Positions 13,090 through 24,920 of a stretch of 64,000 bases of DNA are shown here, in pieces (the stretch's first letter is position 1; every line of letters starts with the position of its first letter). This DNA is from Odontocerum albicorne (Eukaryota > Arthropoda > Insecta > Trichoptera > Odontoceridae), in the NCBI GenBank assembly GCA_949825065.1, contig OX463856.1:12647238-12711237 (forward strand), in the 5' to 3' direction. Made by a program: the position numbers and the translations under genes. Below the pieces are notes generated by a model, which was given only the letters and a program-made list of their open reading frames with translations, was not told where the DNA came from and did no database searches.

Positions 13090-14320
13090 GTCCGACTCCA
13101 GGTCACGCTTTCTAGTTCCAACCGAGTTCCAACCGTGTTCTAACCGTGTTCCCAACTCCGTTTCTGGTAAAACGACCAGAATTTTTTAATCTCCAGCTAT
13201 CACCTGGCCACGCTTTCCAGTCTACAATGAGAGAATACACTATTAACTCTCCTGTTACTACAACCACAAAGAGGCTATACTCGCACTCTGGTTACCTAGC
13301 CACGCTCTTTAGTTCTACGGAGCGAGTACTCATCTAACGCTCTGTTTATTAACACAATCGAGGGTTCTATGCACAACTATTGGTCACCCGACCACGATCT
13401 TTAGTTTAAAGAGTGAATACTCCCCTAACGCTCTCTTCATTAAGACAGAGTTCTCTACTGAATCACTGGTTACCCGACCACGATCTTTAGTTTAAGGAGC
13501 GAATACTCCCCTAACGCTCTCTTCATCAAGACAGAGTTCTCTACTCAACCACTGGTCACCCGACCACGCTCTCTAGTTTCTAAAGAGAGATTACTCAAAT
13601 AACTCTCTCGTTATTACAACGACAACGAATGCTACACTCGACCTCATGTCACCTGACCACGTTCTCTAATTTCAAAAGAGATAACACAAACTAACTCGTT
13701 CGTTATTACAACGACAAAAGAGTGCTATAATCGAACTCTGGTCTCCTGGCCACGTTCTCTAATTTCAAAAGGGATAACACAAACTAACGATTTCTTTGTT
13801 ACGCCGACAAAGAGTTCATTCTCAAGTAGTGGTCACCTGACCACGTTCTCTAATTTCAAAAGAGATAACAAACTAACTCTCTCGTTTTTACAACGACAAA
13901 AGAGTGCTAAAATCGACTTCCAGTCACCTGACCACGTTCTCTAATTTCAAAAGAGATAACAAAAACTAACGATTTCTTTGTTACGCCGACAAAGAGTTCC
14001 ATTCTCAAGTAGTGGTCACCTGACCACGCTCTTTAGTTTCTAAAGAGAGAATACCCAACTACGATCTCCCTAGTACGACGAGAAACAGTTCTATACTCGA
14101 CTACTGGTCACTCGACCACGCTCTTTAGCTTCTCAAGAGAAAATACACAAATAATTCTACCGTTATTGCAACAACAAAGAGGCTATACTCTATTTATCAC
14201 TTGGCCATGCTCCTTTTATGTGCTTTGACTACGAGAATCCGGACTAATTCTCTCCTGACTTTTATGACATAGAATGGTATACTCTACTACCGATTACCTG
14301 GCCACGCTCTTAAGTAAAAG
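13090..14320 (+). repeat. Degenerate ~90-bp tandem array, about 14 units
   Basis: A core of the type (G/C)ACCACG(C/A/T)TCTYTAGTTT recurs near 13098, 13207, 13301, 13391, 13478, 13563, 13657, 13750, 13839, 13931, 14022, 14115, 14205 and 14300. Spacing varies from about 84 to 109 bp. Between cores the units share 'ggtcacc(t/c)gacc', 'agagagaata', 'aacgctctc' and 'acaacgacaaagag' blocks. Neighbouring units are most alike, as expected from local unequal exchange or strand slippage. Confidence 0.85.
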
Positions 14321-15369
14321 GAAGCGAGGCGAGATCTTTTATCTTCCCTAATTACTAGCTCGAAAACTGAGCAGAGTTTTCACAAATCCTCAACTAATGA
14401 CGACTGGAAACAGACAATCTCTGCGTTATCTTTATGCTATCACCTCTTACACCCGTGATAATTCGTTATCTGACAAGGGTGGCTCTAAAGAATGATTTTA
14501 AATTCTCTATTCTTGGGATATAATCTGTAAGGGACTCAATTGTTTCTATACATAAGCCCGTCTAGTCTGCGCTTTATCCTAAAGTTTTCCGACCCATACC
14601 CTTCTAGGAAAACACTATTGACTAAATGACAATCACTACCTGCTTAACCTTAATTCTGAGAAGGTTAAGAGCTGCATCTCACAGGAATTTTGGCAAGTTG
14701 AAGGAAGTCTATTTACTTCTACCTCAAGAACAAACAAGCCATCTCCTTTGTACCCAACGCACCGATACAAAACAAAAGAATCTATTTAAAACGAAATTCC
14801 TTTCGAATTTCTAAACCAACCGTGCTATACAGATGCATTGACAGAAACAAAGGAATCATCCTAAAACCCTATTCCTACCGAAACCCATAAACCACTTTGT
14901 TAACAATCGTATTGATACAAAAAGGAATTTAACCAACCGAAATTCAATTCAGACCAAATAACAAACTTCTCTATCAAAATATATGGACACGAGAACAAAT
15001 GAGTTTATCTAAACGTAATTCCATTCAGTGTTTACGAACAGCGTATATGGCTACCAGTAAAATACAACAACCATACTTCATACACTGTGACAATAGTACT
15101 GGAAACTAACCTGCTAAAAGTTAAGCGCTCTCTCCAGTTCGCCTAGCAATACTTCGCGCGTGTGATTTCGTGTTGTAAAAACACAAAAAAAAGAACTTCT
15201 AGAACTTTCTTTCTTACTAAATTATTTAAAACAAACTAAACCGTCCTCTTGATCAAGGCTCACTTTACAACCCTAACCATCTTCAATTCCGCTTTTTTTT
15301 TTTTTTTTACAATATTTACTGCTTGACCCGCTGCACCGATAACAAAATAAACTATCCATAATTATGACG
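14321..15369. other. Interior of the LTR element, non-coding
   Basis: No gene or clear repeat is visible. A poly-T run occurs at about 15292-15308. Confidence 0.4.
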
Positions 15370-16760
15370 CAATTCCTCCTTTTGCCTTTGACTTTGAAAA
15401 TTACTAAACCGAACACTGCGATTTTAACTATTAATTATTCCTAAACAAAATCCGTAAACCGGATCACTAGCGCGATTGAAACATTATTTACGGAAGTTAC
15501 CTTCTTTCAAGGTGAGATTGATCTCAATTAAACAGGAACCAATTCTTGTTCAACTGGAATATTCTACGATTTCAAAACACTAATTATCGTCATTCAATTG
15601 ACCACGCACTTCCTGTATTATTTTATTAATTTAATCTGTTTCAAACACGGTACCATGCGAATCTATTTCTTCGAGGGGTAGAACTACCTGCAAAACAAAA
15701 TGGCGTCTATCTTCCCGGTGTTTGATTTAACGCAACTCCTATTCATTGATTTAAATTTTCTTCACATTGAATTCCTATCCTTTATCTCCTCTTTGTTCTA
15801 CTACGATTCGCAAAATCACTAAACTGACCACTGAGATAATAATTCTTATTTATTCTTAAACAAAGTTCGTAAACTGGATCATTTACTCGATTGGAACAAT
15901 TTTTACGAAAGTTATACGCATATAACACTTTGCCTAGCCATCTACCACAACAATAAAACAATAAAACAGGGCTCCACCAAAGCAAATCAAGACCTCACTA
16001 ACAAAAACAACACTTCTAACTCGATCGTTCTGTTAAACAAGCAAGATTTCTCTGAGCAACGCAGTTCAAATTTACAAACAACAAACTTCCTACATCGTGT
16101 TTCCAATCAACCGCGAGGCACGAGGCCAATCTCTATACAATACTATATCCTTCATAGATCTACAACTGAAATCATGATTCGGCCATTGAACCAGGATCGA
16201 AACCAAAAATAACTTGCTCCAACGGAATCTTTTTAAGTAAAAGAGGAATCTAACTTAAGCGAAACTTCTACTTCTTTGCAATATTAAACCGTTGAAATTC
16301 TCCATATTTCGACAAACCGAGCACCAAGAAATGATTAATCCTTGAAAGAAAACCCGAAAAACTGGGCCAACTGAACAGCGAATTATTTCACGAAAGATAG
16401 GCGTTTCGTGCGCTTTGCCTACCCACGAACTCTCTTCATATGAGATTGGTCTCAAATAAATCGGAACACAATTCTCTTTACAACGGAATATTTAGCGAAC
16501 ATTAGCTAGAAAATCTATTCTTTTTCTTCTCACGATTAACTAAAAATCTATTCACGATTCGTTAATAAACAACTTTAAAACAGTTTAACCAAAATGAAGC
16601 CCGTATACACGTGAGAACAAAAAATGGCCACGTGGTGACGAACAGTAAAAACAAACGCTGCAGACACGTGGTTCAAATTTCCAAACACACCAACTTTTTT
16701 TAAATCGAATTAAATAAGGAACACACAATTCTTTACAACGAAATATTTAGAGAGAGTTAA
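15370..16760 (+). repeat. Diverged internal duplications in the LTR element
   Basis: About 15375-15500 resembles 15785-15915: both contain 'aaattac/tcactaaac', then 'taaacaaa', 'gtaaac(c/t)ggatca' and 'acg(g/a)aagtta'. About 15500-15560 resembles 16440-16500 and 16700-16770, with an 'aattctttacaacg(g/a)aatattta'-type block. Units of several hundred bases have been duplicated and have drifted. Confidence 0.5.
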
Positions 16761-16968
16761 CTAAAAATCTATTCCAAAAAGACTCGAAAAACGGCCTTTC
16801 CAACTCGGAGCCCGCAACACGTGGGAACAAAATAGAGAACACAAACGGTCGCACACAAAAAAATACATATAAAACACTTTCCTGTAAACAAATTATTATT
16901 TAAAACACACAAAACAAATTATAAATAAAAAAAACCCTGTCCAGCGAGAGATCAGAGATACAAAGTAT

Positions 16969-16987
16969 GCCCCGCGTTCGGGGGCCA
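16969..16987 (-). promoter_or_regulatory. Primer-binding site, lysine-tRNA-like
   Basis: On the minus strand, three bases after the 5' LTR, the sequence is TGGCCCCCGAACGCGGGGC. It begins TGG as required for pairing with a tRNA CCA end. It resembles the lysine-tRNA primer sites of insect Gypsy elements (TGGCGCCCAACGTGGGGC) with two substitutions and one extra base; that comparison is from memory. It sets the element's orientation. Confidence 0.7.
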
Positions 16988-16990
16988 ATA

Positions 16991-17835
16991 TGTCACACCT
17001 CTTTCCTATTTAAAAAAATATTAGGTTGTACACATTTCAATACATAAATTAGTTATAAAACATTACCATCATATGAGGTATGACACGGCCGTTCAGCTCA
17101 GCCGGTTTCTTAAAGAGGCAAGAACTCTTTAGATCTCTGGGGTTTGTTGGGTTCCTTTGACTCTGAATAACTCTCTCTCAACTCTCGCAGGGACAGGCGA
17201 CACAATTAAACAAAGTATAATTTGGAATGAAACAGTTTATTATATTAAAAAAAAAGAAAAAGAAAAAAAATATAGAAAAAAAACTTGACGAATGTCAAGA
17301 AAAAAAGTTTAAAATTGGCAAGAAAGACTGTGTTGTATTTAGCAAGGGAGATTTCAATAACAATTTGAAATTACTTTGATCGGTGGGTTTTAGCGTGGCG
17401 ACGAAATCCAACATTAATATAAAAAGGAATAATATTCACCCATAATTAAAGATGGCGTTCTGACGTTCTGTGATAGAAGAGGAAGAGCGGCGTCGGAGCA
17501 ACGTCAGCACCCGACCACGTTCCGAACGGAAGAGAGGCTGCCAGCGCCTCACTCCCCATAGCAAGGAAATACCAAAACAAGTGGTGCCAACCTCGACAAA
17601 AATCATACTTGACAATGTTGTCATTGAATAAAAATGTACCTGACTGCCCGGGTAGCTACCATTATTTTATTGTCTTAGTATTTTAAAATATTCAAGTATT
17701 TCATAATATTTTAATCTTCCTGTTTTCAAGGCAAGCACATGGTCTCGACACCACAAGTTTCATAAATTATGATATGTCGCGAATTAACAATTTCGAGGAC
17801 GTGAGGTATGCAATTTATCAAATATAGTCCTGACA
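16991..17835 (-). repeat. LTR, right copy (5' LTR of the minus-strand element)
   Basis: This is 845 bp, the same length as the left LTR, and ends TGACA before the second CATC (17836-17839). As the 5' LTR it should carry the promoter for minus-strand transcription, but I could not fix a TATA box or start site with confidence. Confidence 0.9.
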
Positions 17836-17839
17836 CATC

Positions 17840-18634
17840 ACATTATTCATCTTCTATTTTCAATATAAGGTTGTTGTCTGGTCAATACAGATCTCGATCC
17901 CGGTCAAATATTTCACCTCTAACTAGTTCCTTCCTAACTTCTTTTCGCATAACGACTCCACCCACTTCTTCCAACACCTGTGGTCTTCTTCTGGCCTTTT
18001 TCATTTTACTACAGTTGAGTTTTTTTCCGTTTAAAGGGGTTTCTTAGTGGTCGGTAAAACAAACTCTTATTTTAATGCTCAAATATCATAAACTTGCTGC
18101 CGGACTAACAGAGAATTTCTGTTTTAAGTCAATTAGCTTAACAAGTGTGTCGATTATTAACTCTCGTCACTAAAAAGAACATTAAAAAAACCTAGAAATA
18201 TATTAAATTAACCCTTTTTCACTCAAAGTCAATAAGAACAATAAAAAATATATATCATAAATGAAAAATAATTTCATTTTGATAGGTGAATGGTGCATAA
18301 ACATTAAGAATTTCAACTCAATAAACCATTGATAATAAAATGTTTACCCCAATTATCAACGCGCAACAACGCCCTCTTAGAAAAAATCGTCTTTATTTTG
18401 TTGGTAATAGATTTGTTTAAGTTTTAATGGATATTTTTGGGTAACCCCTTGAGCATGTAGAAAATGATATAATATAAAAAAATCTTAGTACCCTTTTGGA
18501 TAGATACTTATAACTACTAGAATTGGCGTAGGATACATGCAATGAAGCTTGTTAAGAAATAACCAGACGCTGTTTTTGAAGAACATACATACACACATCA
18601 TCATGCCATTTCCTTGTCGGAGTAGGTATAGGGG
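17840..18634. other. No gene recognised
   Basis: This is AT-rich intergenic DNA right of the LTR insertion. A short frame at 17808-18047 runs out of the LTR into the flank and has no motif. Confidence 0.4.
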
Positions 18635-18900
18635 ACCGAGTGCCAGACTTTCTTATCTCGACACAAATCCTCAGCCTCCTTTACATCCATGTACCTTATA
18701 GAACTCCAACGATTTCTCTGAATTTCTACGTTACCTTCTTTCAAAATGTCATTAAATTTATCAATCTATACTTTTCTCGGTTTTCCTCTCATAGGCCTTC
18801 CCCTCACATTTATACAACAAATTTGTTTTGTTAGTCTTTTTATATTAATTTATTTAATGCCTAAACCAGTGCTCTTCTTCATCCTATTCATCACATCAGC
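18635..18900 (-). mobile_element. RTE-like LINE C-terminal fragment
   Basis: The reverse complement of about 18773-18838 reads LTKQICCINVRGRPMRGKPRK. This is nearly the motif FTKQICSANVSGRRVRGKSRK found in the LINE fragment at 42720. Flanks are decayed, and both ends are approximate. Confidence 0.55.
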
Positions 18901-20160
18901 TTTAAGTTTTCATTAATTTCTTATTACTTAATTCTGTATTTGGTAATACGTTCGGCTCTTGTCAGTCCTTTTTTTTAGGAGCTATAGTCACTATTTAGCT
19001 TGTATGTAAAGGCGATCTTTCATATAATATATATCATATATTAAATTTGGCAGCAATATTTTTTCAACATATTTTCAGAATAATTTTTCTTGAATTTCCA
19101 AAAATAAATAACCCTTTGTTCAAATGATTTTGGTTCTAAGTATACAATTCCTTGCACCTAGAATTTATAACACGTCCTTAGAAGAAAGTGGTGAGTTTTG
19201 TAATAGCATACCACCTAATGAATAATAATGTATAATAATGTTGATCTTTCATAGGGTGAAAGCGAAGGGTGAGGCGTTTTCACATACCTTCATATATTTT
19301 AGGTATGTGAGTGAATGATTTATGTAAATGTAAAGCTTTTGACGTAAAATTAGTTGTTGGCCATGTTTTAAATCTGATTGTTAATATTTTGATGCGGTTA
19401 GAGTTGCGAATTTATGTGATAAATTGGCATTTATGTTTTGTATGCCTAAGAATGTGAATGCTGAGTACGAATGTTTAAACTGAGTGCTTATTATTAAGGA
19501 AAAATAAACAAAATTTGTGATTACAGAATGAGACCATTTTGTCACAGACCTTATCTAGTGAATTATTATAGTTTTCCATTTCTATAATATGTTGTTTATT
19601 TGCATTGTTTTTAACTCATGCTCAATAATTCGTTTCTTTATAAAAACAATGAAATATATATTGTTGATAGTTATTTTACGGGTACTAACGTTCAATACTA
19701 GCAAATTTGTAGAAAATTTGATAAATGAAAGTATTCAAACAAATAATAACGTGAAATTTTATTTAAAAATATCCACATAGTAAAATGAAAACTTATTCAG
19801 CAGTCAATGAACTTACAAAAGCCTTCTTTCAAATTAAATACACGAACGAATTTTCAAAGCGAAAAGGCTTCGTTTGATTGAAACACTTCTTTTCTTAACG
19901 TTCATGATGTAAAAAGCCATGTTTATTCTGTATTCACTCTCTCAATTTTCTTATTCTTTCAAATTTCTACCGATTTTTTCGCATACGAGGAGGGCTCAAG
20001 TAATTGTTTTGCATATTTGAGGGTTGTTCGGATTTATTTTCTTTCGCTTGTGTTACTCTAGAGGAACTGTTTTTTTGAATAAACGTTGCTTTTTATACTT
20101 CTCAGAATCTCGAGTGTGTTATTTGAATGGTTTATTTTTGTATCAATATATTCATGATGA
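18901..20160. other. AT-rich DNA, nothing recognised
   Basis: No exon, RNA gene or repeat boundary could be supported. A short hydrophobic-looking frame at 19589-19780 lacks any family motif. Confidence 0.4.
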
Positions 20161-20350
20161 CTTCCGGGGTCTAGTTGGTGAGACGCCTGTTTCCTAATCT
20201 GGGGTTCACGAGATCGACTCCCGTTGGTACTCATTTTTAAAAATTAATATCTTTATCTTAAGGTCTCTTAAACTCCTTTCTTGTCGTTGGAAGAGATTTA
20301 TTTAAGGCATTTGAACCGCAAGATTTACTGTACGTTAATTGCTTACATAT
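20161..20350 (+). repeat. tRNA-derived SINE
   Basis: The head reads GGTCTAGTTGGTGAGACGCC (A-box region) and AGATCGACTCCCG (B-box region). A T-rich spacer, a shortened core with GTTGGAAGAGATTTATTT, and a tail with TTTACTGTACGTTAATTGC follow. The core has diverged more than in the copy at 4381. Confidence 0.7.
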
Positions 20351-20619
20351 AATTTTTTAAACTAAGATGTTTGATTCAAGTTTGGAAATTACATTAATAA
20401 TGCCAAAATTATTATAAAAGGCACATCCAAGAAAAATTTTTGTTAATTATAATATTCTTCTGATTTTACAATTTTATTATTAAATTATCATTAACATATA
20501 CTCGTATAATAGTTATTGTTTTAAAAAATTATTTAGAATTGTTAACAATTTGTGTTTTATTACGTTTATTAATAATATTTAGTAATAAAAATGAGGTACT
20601 CAGGATATGTGAAAACGTG

Positions 20620-21235
20620 TTTTTTTTATTGAATAAAGTAATCTATGATACAAAAATGTGCTAAATACTATACCTGTTTAAAAATGTATATTTTAAGAAC
20701 GACTCTAATTTATATGTAACTATGAACTAACTTTATTTTAATTTCCTACGTGTCATTTTATTTTGAATAATCTTGTTGTATAATTTCTAACAAAAAAGTA
20801 ACACCTACATATTGTTTATAGCTAGATAACAATTATCACAACTAATTATTTAGCACGTACATGCCCACACGTTCAGGCTACTTGAATTCTATCATATTCA
20901 CTCAGACCTTGGTTGAGTGCTGACTAGCTCATCTATCGTCTAACTACTCGTAATACTATAAGTGAGCTAGTTAGGCAACAGATAATGCTTCAAAATCCTG
21001 TGCTTAAAACGGAAAGGTAGATCGGACTTGCTCTTGTTAGCCTCAAAAGATAGTAATTAGAGGGTTGTTGTGGTTCTGTTGGCTTTTATATAACTTCACG
21101 GTCCATGCAATGATGTGGAGTTGGATGGGTTTTCCTTACTTTTCGACGTGAATTCGGGGTTTATGTGACGATTTAATCTGCGACAATGCACGATTCGGAC
21201 GCTTGCAACGTCAGATCGGCTAAAAATTATAAAGA
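20620..21235 (-). mobile_element. LINE 3' end (UTR), family shared with 56575 and 63676
   Basis: The left edge (TTTTTTTATTGAATAAAG) is, on the minus strand, an AATAAA-type signal followed by a poly(A) tail, so this is a 3' end. The sequence to 21235 aligns block by block with 56575-56960: 'taactttattttaatttcct', 'gataacaat', 'aactaattattt', 'ttcaggctacttg', 'agaccttgg', 'ctgttggc' and 'aacttcacg'. The other copy continues into reverse transcriptase, so this is the UTR of the same LINE family. Confidence 0.65.
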
Positions 21236-22535
21236 ATACAATAACATAATAATATATAAACACAATATAATAAACCAGTAGTCACGTATGAAACATCAAC
21301 TCAGAAATAAACTAACTTCACCGGATCGGAAATGGTAAAAGCTCTATCATCATATCATTTATTTTTTCATTCTAAATATCCTCAGTGAGATACAGGTAAA
21401 AGCCTAGTTTACTGGGGATACGACAAATGAAAGGCAACAAACCCAGATCCATTAAAATTGTATGTCCAAATCAAATGACCTGATGTTTTTCTCAAATTGT
21501 GTATATTTCTTGTCATGTGTAATAATAAATAATAAATAATATATCCCATCTTTCTGAATTGATTCTGAAAAATCAGTCAATTCGATTGGGACTAAATAAA
21601 CTTCAGTCAGCTCCTCTCAACAAACGATATTTCAGATACGAGTTTGAAAAGTACATTGAAGACATGTATTTAGGAACCTGAATATAAAGGGACAATGTTT
21701 GAAAGCTCACATTAGTAGGTTGGCGGAAGCTACGAATTATCTGCACCTCAATCAATCGTTCACTCTCTGTGTATATTGTGTGTGAGTTAGGTGTGTGATT
21801 TAACCAACAATATGGGTAAAATTATCTGAACTGATAAAAATAGGACGTTTTAAATAAATGAAAAAAAACGTACACTTTTTTCACGCTGTCGAAAAGGCAA
21901 AAACTAATTTAAAAATAATATTCTTCGCTAAGTAGGCTTCTCACTAAAAAGCAAAATCAGATTTTATAATAATATTTTACACAACCGTCCTTCTTCCCAC
22001 TATTGTTGGACGTAAGCTGGAAATTGTGCATGAACTTGTTTATCTCGGGTCCTGTAAAATAAAAATTCCCAAATATAAAGGAGAACACGAAACTGGACAC
22101 GAAATTATATTTTGAAATAGCGAAAAAACAAGATGAAAAAGTTAAAGCAAATGCGGACAAAGAAAAAAGACAATTAAAAAGAAAAATTAGTTTTTAAAAT
22201 CTTTCGTCTGGTCTGTTTCTATATAGGATACAAAACATTTTAAGTTGCTGAACGACCATGGGAAAATGTGAACATTTCAGCGTATACAAAGAACAAAAAG
22301 ATTTTTGTACGTTTTGAAATATATTTTATGTAAAAATTTCAAAGCGTGGTGTTTATCAATTCAGTATTTTAAATTATTTTTATAAATATCATATACAAAT
22401 TCAATTTATTAAATATGGGATAAAAAAATCTGATTTGACTCTTTTATGCATTCTGTCTGGTCCATCAGTCATTCTTGAAAAATCTCTGTTTCAGGTGGAA
22501 TGAACCGTCTCCTCAATTATCTGATTGGTAGCATA
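21236..22535. other. AT-rich DNA, nothing recognised
   Basis: No supportable gene or repeat. A frame at 21957-22160 on the minus strand is aromatic-rich low-complexity sequence without a motif. Confidence 0.4.
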
Positions 22536-22735
22536 TCCTTTTGGTATTGTTGAGTAACCGAGACAGGCGTCTTCTTACGATTTCGTGTCGTCCCTTAATT
22601 TTGTCTTCCAATATTAATTTTAGGAAATTGTCTTTTTCTCCTCTTGATATATGATCCACAAAGGCAATTTTGAATCATTTAACGGTATTTATGGGCTCTT
22701 ATTCATCGCCTGCCTAGCGTAGTAATTCGGCGTTT
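22536..22735 (-). mobile_element. Possible LINE 3' fragment
   Basis: The sequence (GTAACCGAGACAGGCGTC, then TTGTCTTCCAATATTAATTT and ATGATCCACAAAGG) resembles the anti-sense of RTE-type LINE ends, where a REIRRR/EEK-type stretch precedes 'GHI'. Reading is poor and no firm motif survives. Confidence 0.3.
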
Positions 22736-23757
22736 GAGAGAAGATGAAACCAAAAAATTCTCCAATTAATCCGCAATTCTAAAGTATGCAAAATTGTTAT
22801 TTGAGTCCTCCTCGGATGTGAAAAAATCGATAGAAATTTGAAAGAATAAGAAAGTTGATGGAGTGAATACTGAATTCCCATTGATTTTTACATTGTAAAC
22901 GTTATGAAAAGAAATATATCAAGCAAACGAAGTCTTCTTGCTTATTTAACATTCTGGATTTCATGATCCATGTTTTAATATCATAAAATATGATATATCA
23001 GACATAACACTTAATTATGTGATGTCGAAATTTAAGGTTAAATTTATCATTGCAAAAAATTATCTCGTCCTCAGCATCTAGCCATTCTATCTGGGTTAAT
23101 GTCATGAGTTGTTAGACTTGCTCGATATTTAGGACTGTCGACTTGCTTTAAAGAGGACCCGGTCAGTGGCAGCGATAATATTACGAGACTGTCAACTGTG
23201 TTAATATTTAACTCTGGCTCGATACATGCTGTGCTTATTCTATTTAGTAAAAAAAGATTTTTTGCGCGGATAAAATGGATGCTTTTAGTTAGATTAAGAA
23301 AAGTGCGTTAAGATAGTTTGCACAAGTTGAGACAGTAAATGTCTAAGCGGTTATAGATATAAGAAGTGCAAATTGTGTTGGAAAATGTTGACTGATGAAA
23401 ATGTAAATGGATCAAGTGGGCCAAATTTTGAAATAAAGGAAAGTGAGAGGTTAAATTAAAGAAGATTGTGCACGACGAAATGTATGAATGTCAAGGGGGC
23501 AAATCTTGCTTGAATAAAAAGTTGTCGATATATGTTCTATCTTTCTACCCTTCGTGGGATATCGTGTGATGATATGTTTGTTATTTTTATATTTATGATA
23601 GATTTAAACAACAGATATAAATTTAAAAGAAAAAAATCTTTTCAATAGATTTAGATTAGATTTTTCGTTTTGTAGAATAGAAATACAATTCATAGAATTA
23701 TAACCTTTTACCTGTCAAAAGTGTAATAAACGTCAATAATCTGCTTTTATACTTGAA
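22736..23757. other. No gene recognised
   Basis: This is AT-rich sequence. The part 23330-23530 has purine-rich, LINE-like phrasing (agtgagaggttaaattaaag, gaaatgtatgaatg), but I could not anchor it. Confidence 0.3.
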
Positions 23758-23972
23758 TACCTCGGAGGCCTAGTTGGTAAAACGCTTGACTCCTAGCCCG
23801 GAGGTTGCGGGTTTCAATTCACGTTGATCCCCGATTTTTTTAAATAATTTCAGTCTGGTTTTCACTTCATGCCTCCTAAACATCCTTCTTATTGGCTGTA
23901 AGATATTTCCACATGGCAATACACCCGTCAGGTTGTACTGTATACAATGAAAATGTAATACAAGATAATACA
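23758..23972 (+). repeat. tRNA-derived SINE, well preserved
   Basis: The head has GGCCTAGTTGGTAAAACGC (A-box region) and GCGGGTTTCAATTC (B-box region). A poly-T spacer follows, then a core with GTAAGATATTTCC and ACATGGCAATACACCC, and a tail GGTTGTACTGTATACAATG ending in repeated AATACA units. A 67-codon minus-strand frame (23770-23973), including a 'LKPATSGLG' stretch, is the usual translation artefact of such SINEs, not a gene. Confidence 0.75.
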
Positions 23973-24731
23973 ATAAATTTAACGAAATTTTTGGTACTGT
24001 AAAACTGACAGTTCATATAACGAATGACCTGAGATTGTTCAATTAATCTATTTGTAAACTCCTAAGCCCAGCCGACAACTTAAATTGTTCTATTGTAGTC
24101 ATTGAGCAAACAATTATTCCTATAATTCATTCATCGTTAGGTTACACAGGATGGGGAATCCGTATGGACACTTGATACACCCATTTAAACTTAAGTATCG
24201 GTCAATTTTTATAACCAATTGTAGTCTTATAGTGTATTGTTTAGTCTTTGTCGTTTTATAATATTATTTTTGGACAAAATGTTTTACGATCGTTTACCCC
24301 AATAAGATTAAATATTTAAAGAAATAACTCAAATGCGTAACAAAAATCGTCAATAAATTTGTCGATATTACTTTATGTGTACTTGGTTATGTATAGTACA
24401 TTTGGCAGATGTATTGTTATACAGTGAATTATTCCAACCAACCGACATGCTTTGGTTACATTAAGTTTTTAAAAACATAACAGCTATTACAGAACAAAAT
24501 AATATATGTTGAAATTCAAGCATCACTTTCTAAATGATCAGTAGAACTTTAAGGAAATAAGGATAAAAAAGCGAATTAAAAAAATGCAGGATGAAAATAT
24601 ATTTGTAATTTAATATTTAAAATGTTTTTTTAAGAAAAAAATATTTATTAACATCGTTAAGACTATGAAAACATCAATACATGCAAGGATAACTAACGGT
24701 TTATTTAAGAATTTTTATCGACCATGAAATA
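23973..24731. other. No gene recognised
   Basis: AT-rich spacer up to the mariner insertion site. Confidence 0.4.
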
Positions 24732-24762
24732 TTAGGTCCTTACATATGAAATTGGCGTTTTG
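24732..24762 (+). repeat. Mariner left terminal inverted repeat
   Basis: 31 bp, identical to the reverse complement of 25993-26023. It begins TTAGGTCCTTACATATG and ends GGCGTTTTG. This is the expected transposase binding site. Confidence 0.95.
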
Positions 24763-24920
24763 CCGTACTGGCAACTTTGATCTCAAATATCTTCTCTTTG
24801 GTTAGGAATTCCAAATTAAAATTTATACAGCTATTTACTCAAGTATTTGTGTTTCGAAAATTACAATTCATTTGTTTTTTCCTCAATTGTTTTTTTTCTT
24901 TGCGTCACTCAGTTTACAAA

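Larger units (their letters stand above)
8594..17835 (-). mobile_element. Complete but coding-free LTR retroelement (LARD-like, probably Gypsy-type)
   Basis: The element is 9242 bp and is bounded by two 845-bp direct LTRs that start TGTCA and end TGACA. A CATC target duplication flanks it. A primer-binding site next to the right LTR and a polypurine tract next to the left LTR both place the transcript on the minus strand. The 7552-bp interior contains no frame longer than about 83 codons on either strand and no protease, reverse transcriptase, RNase H or integrase motif I could find. The LTRs differ at only about six single bases with no length change, so insertion is recent and decay cannot explain the missing genes. 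The element must have moved using proteins from another element. The 4-bp duplication and lysine-tRNA-like primer site suggest a Gypsy/mdg4-type partner; this last point is inference. Confidence 0.85.

Noticed and set aside
10501..14320. CRISPR array or centromeric satellite
   Set aside because: Units are contiguous without unique spacers, lie inside a eukaryotic LTR element, and are too few for a satellite block.
8594..17835. Ordinary decayed Gypsy element
   Set aside because: The LTRs are almost identical, so there was no time for pol to decay beyond recognition; the interior must have lacked genes when it inserted.
23770..23973. Minus-strand protein containing a PATSGLG stretch (and the AGIEPATSGSANKR frame at 63130-63396)
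   Set aside because: Such peptides are the well-known antisense translation of the tRNA-like B box of SINEs.
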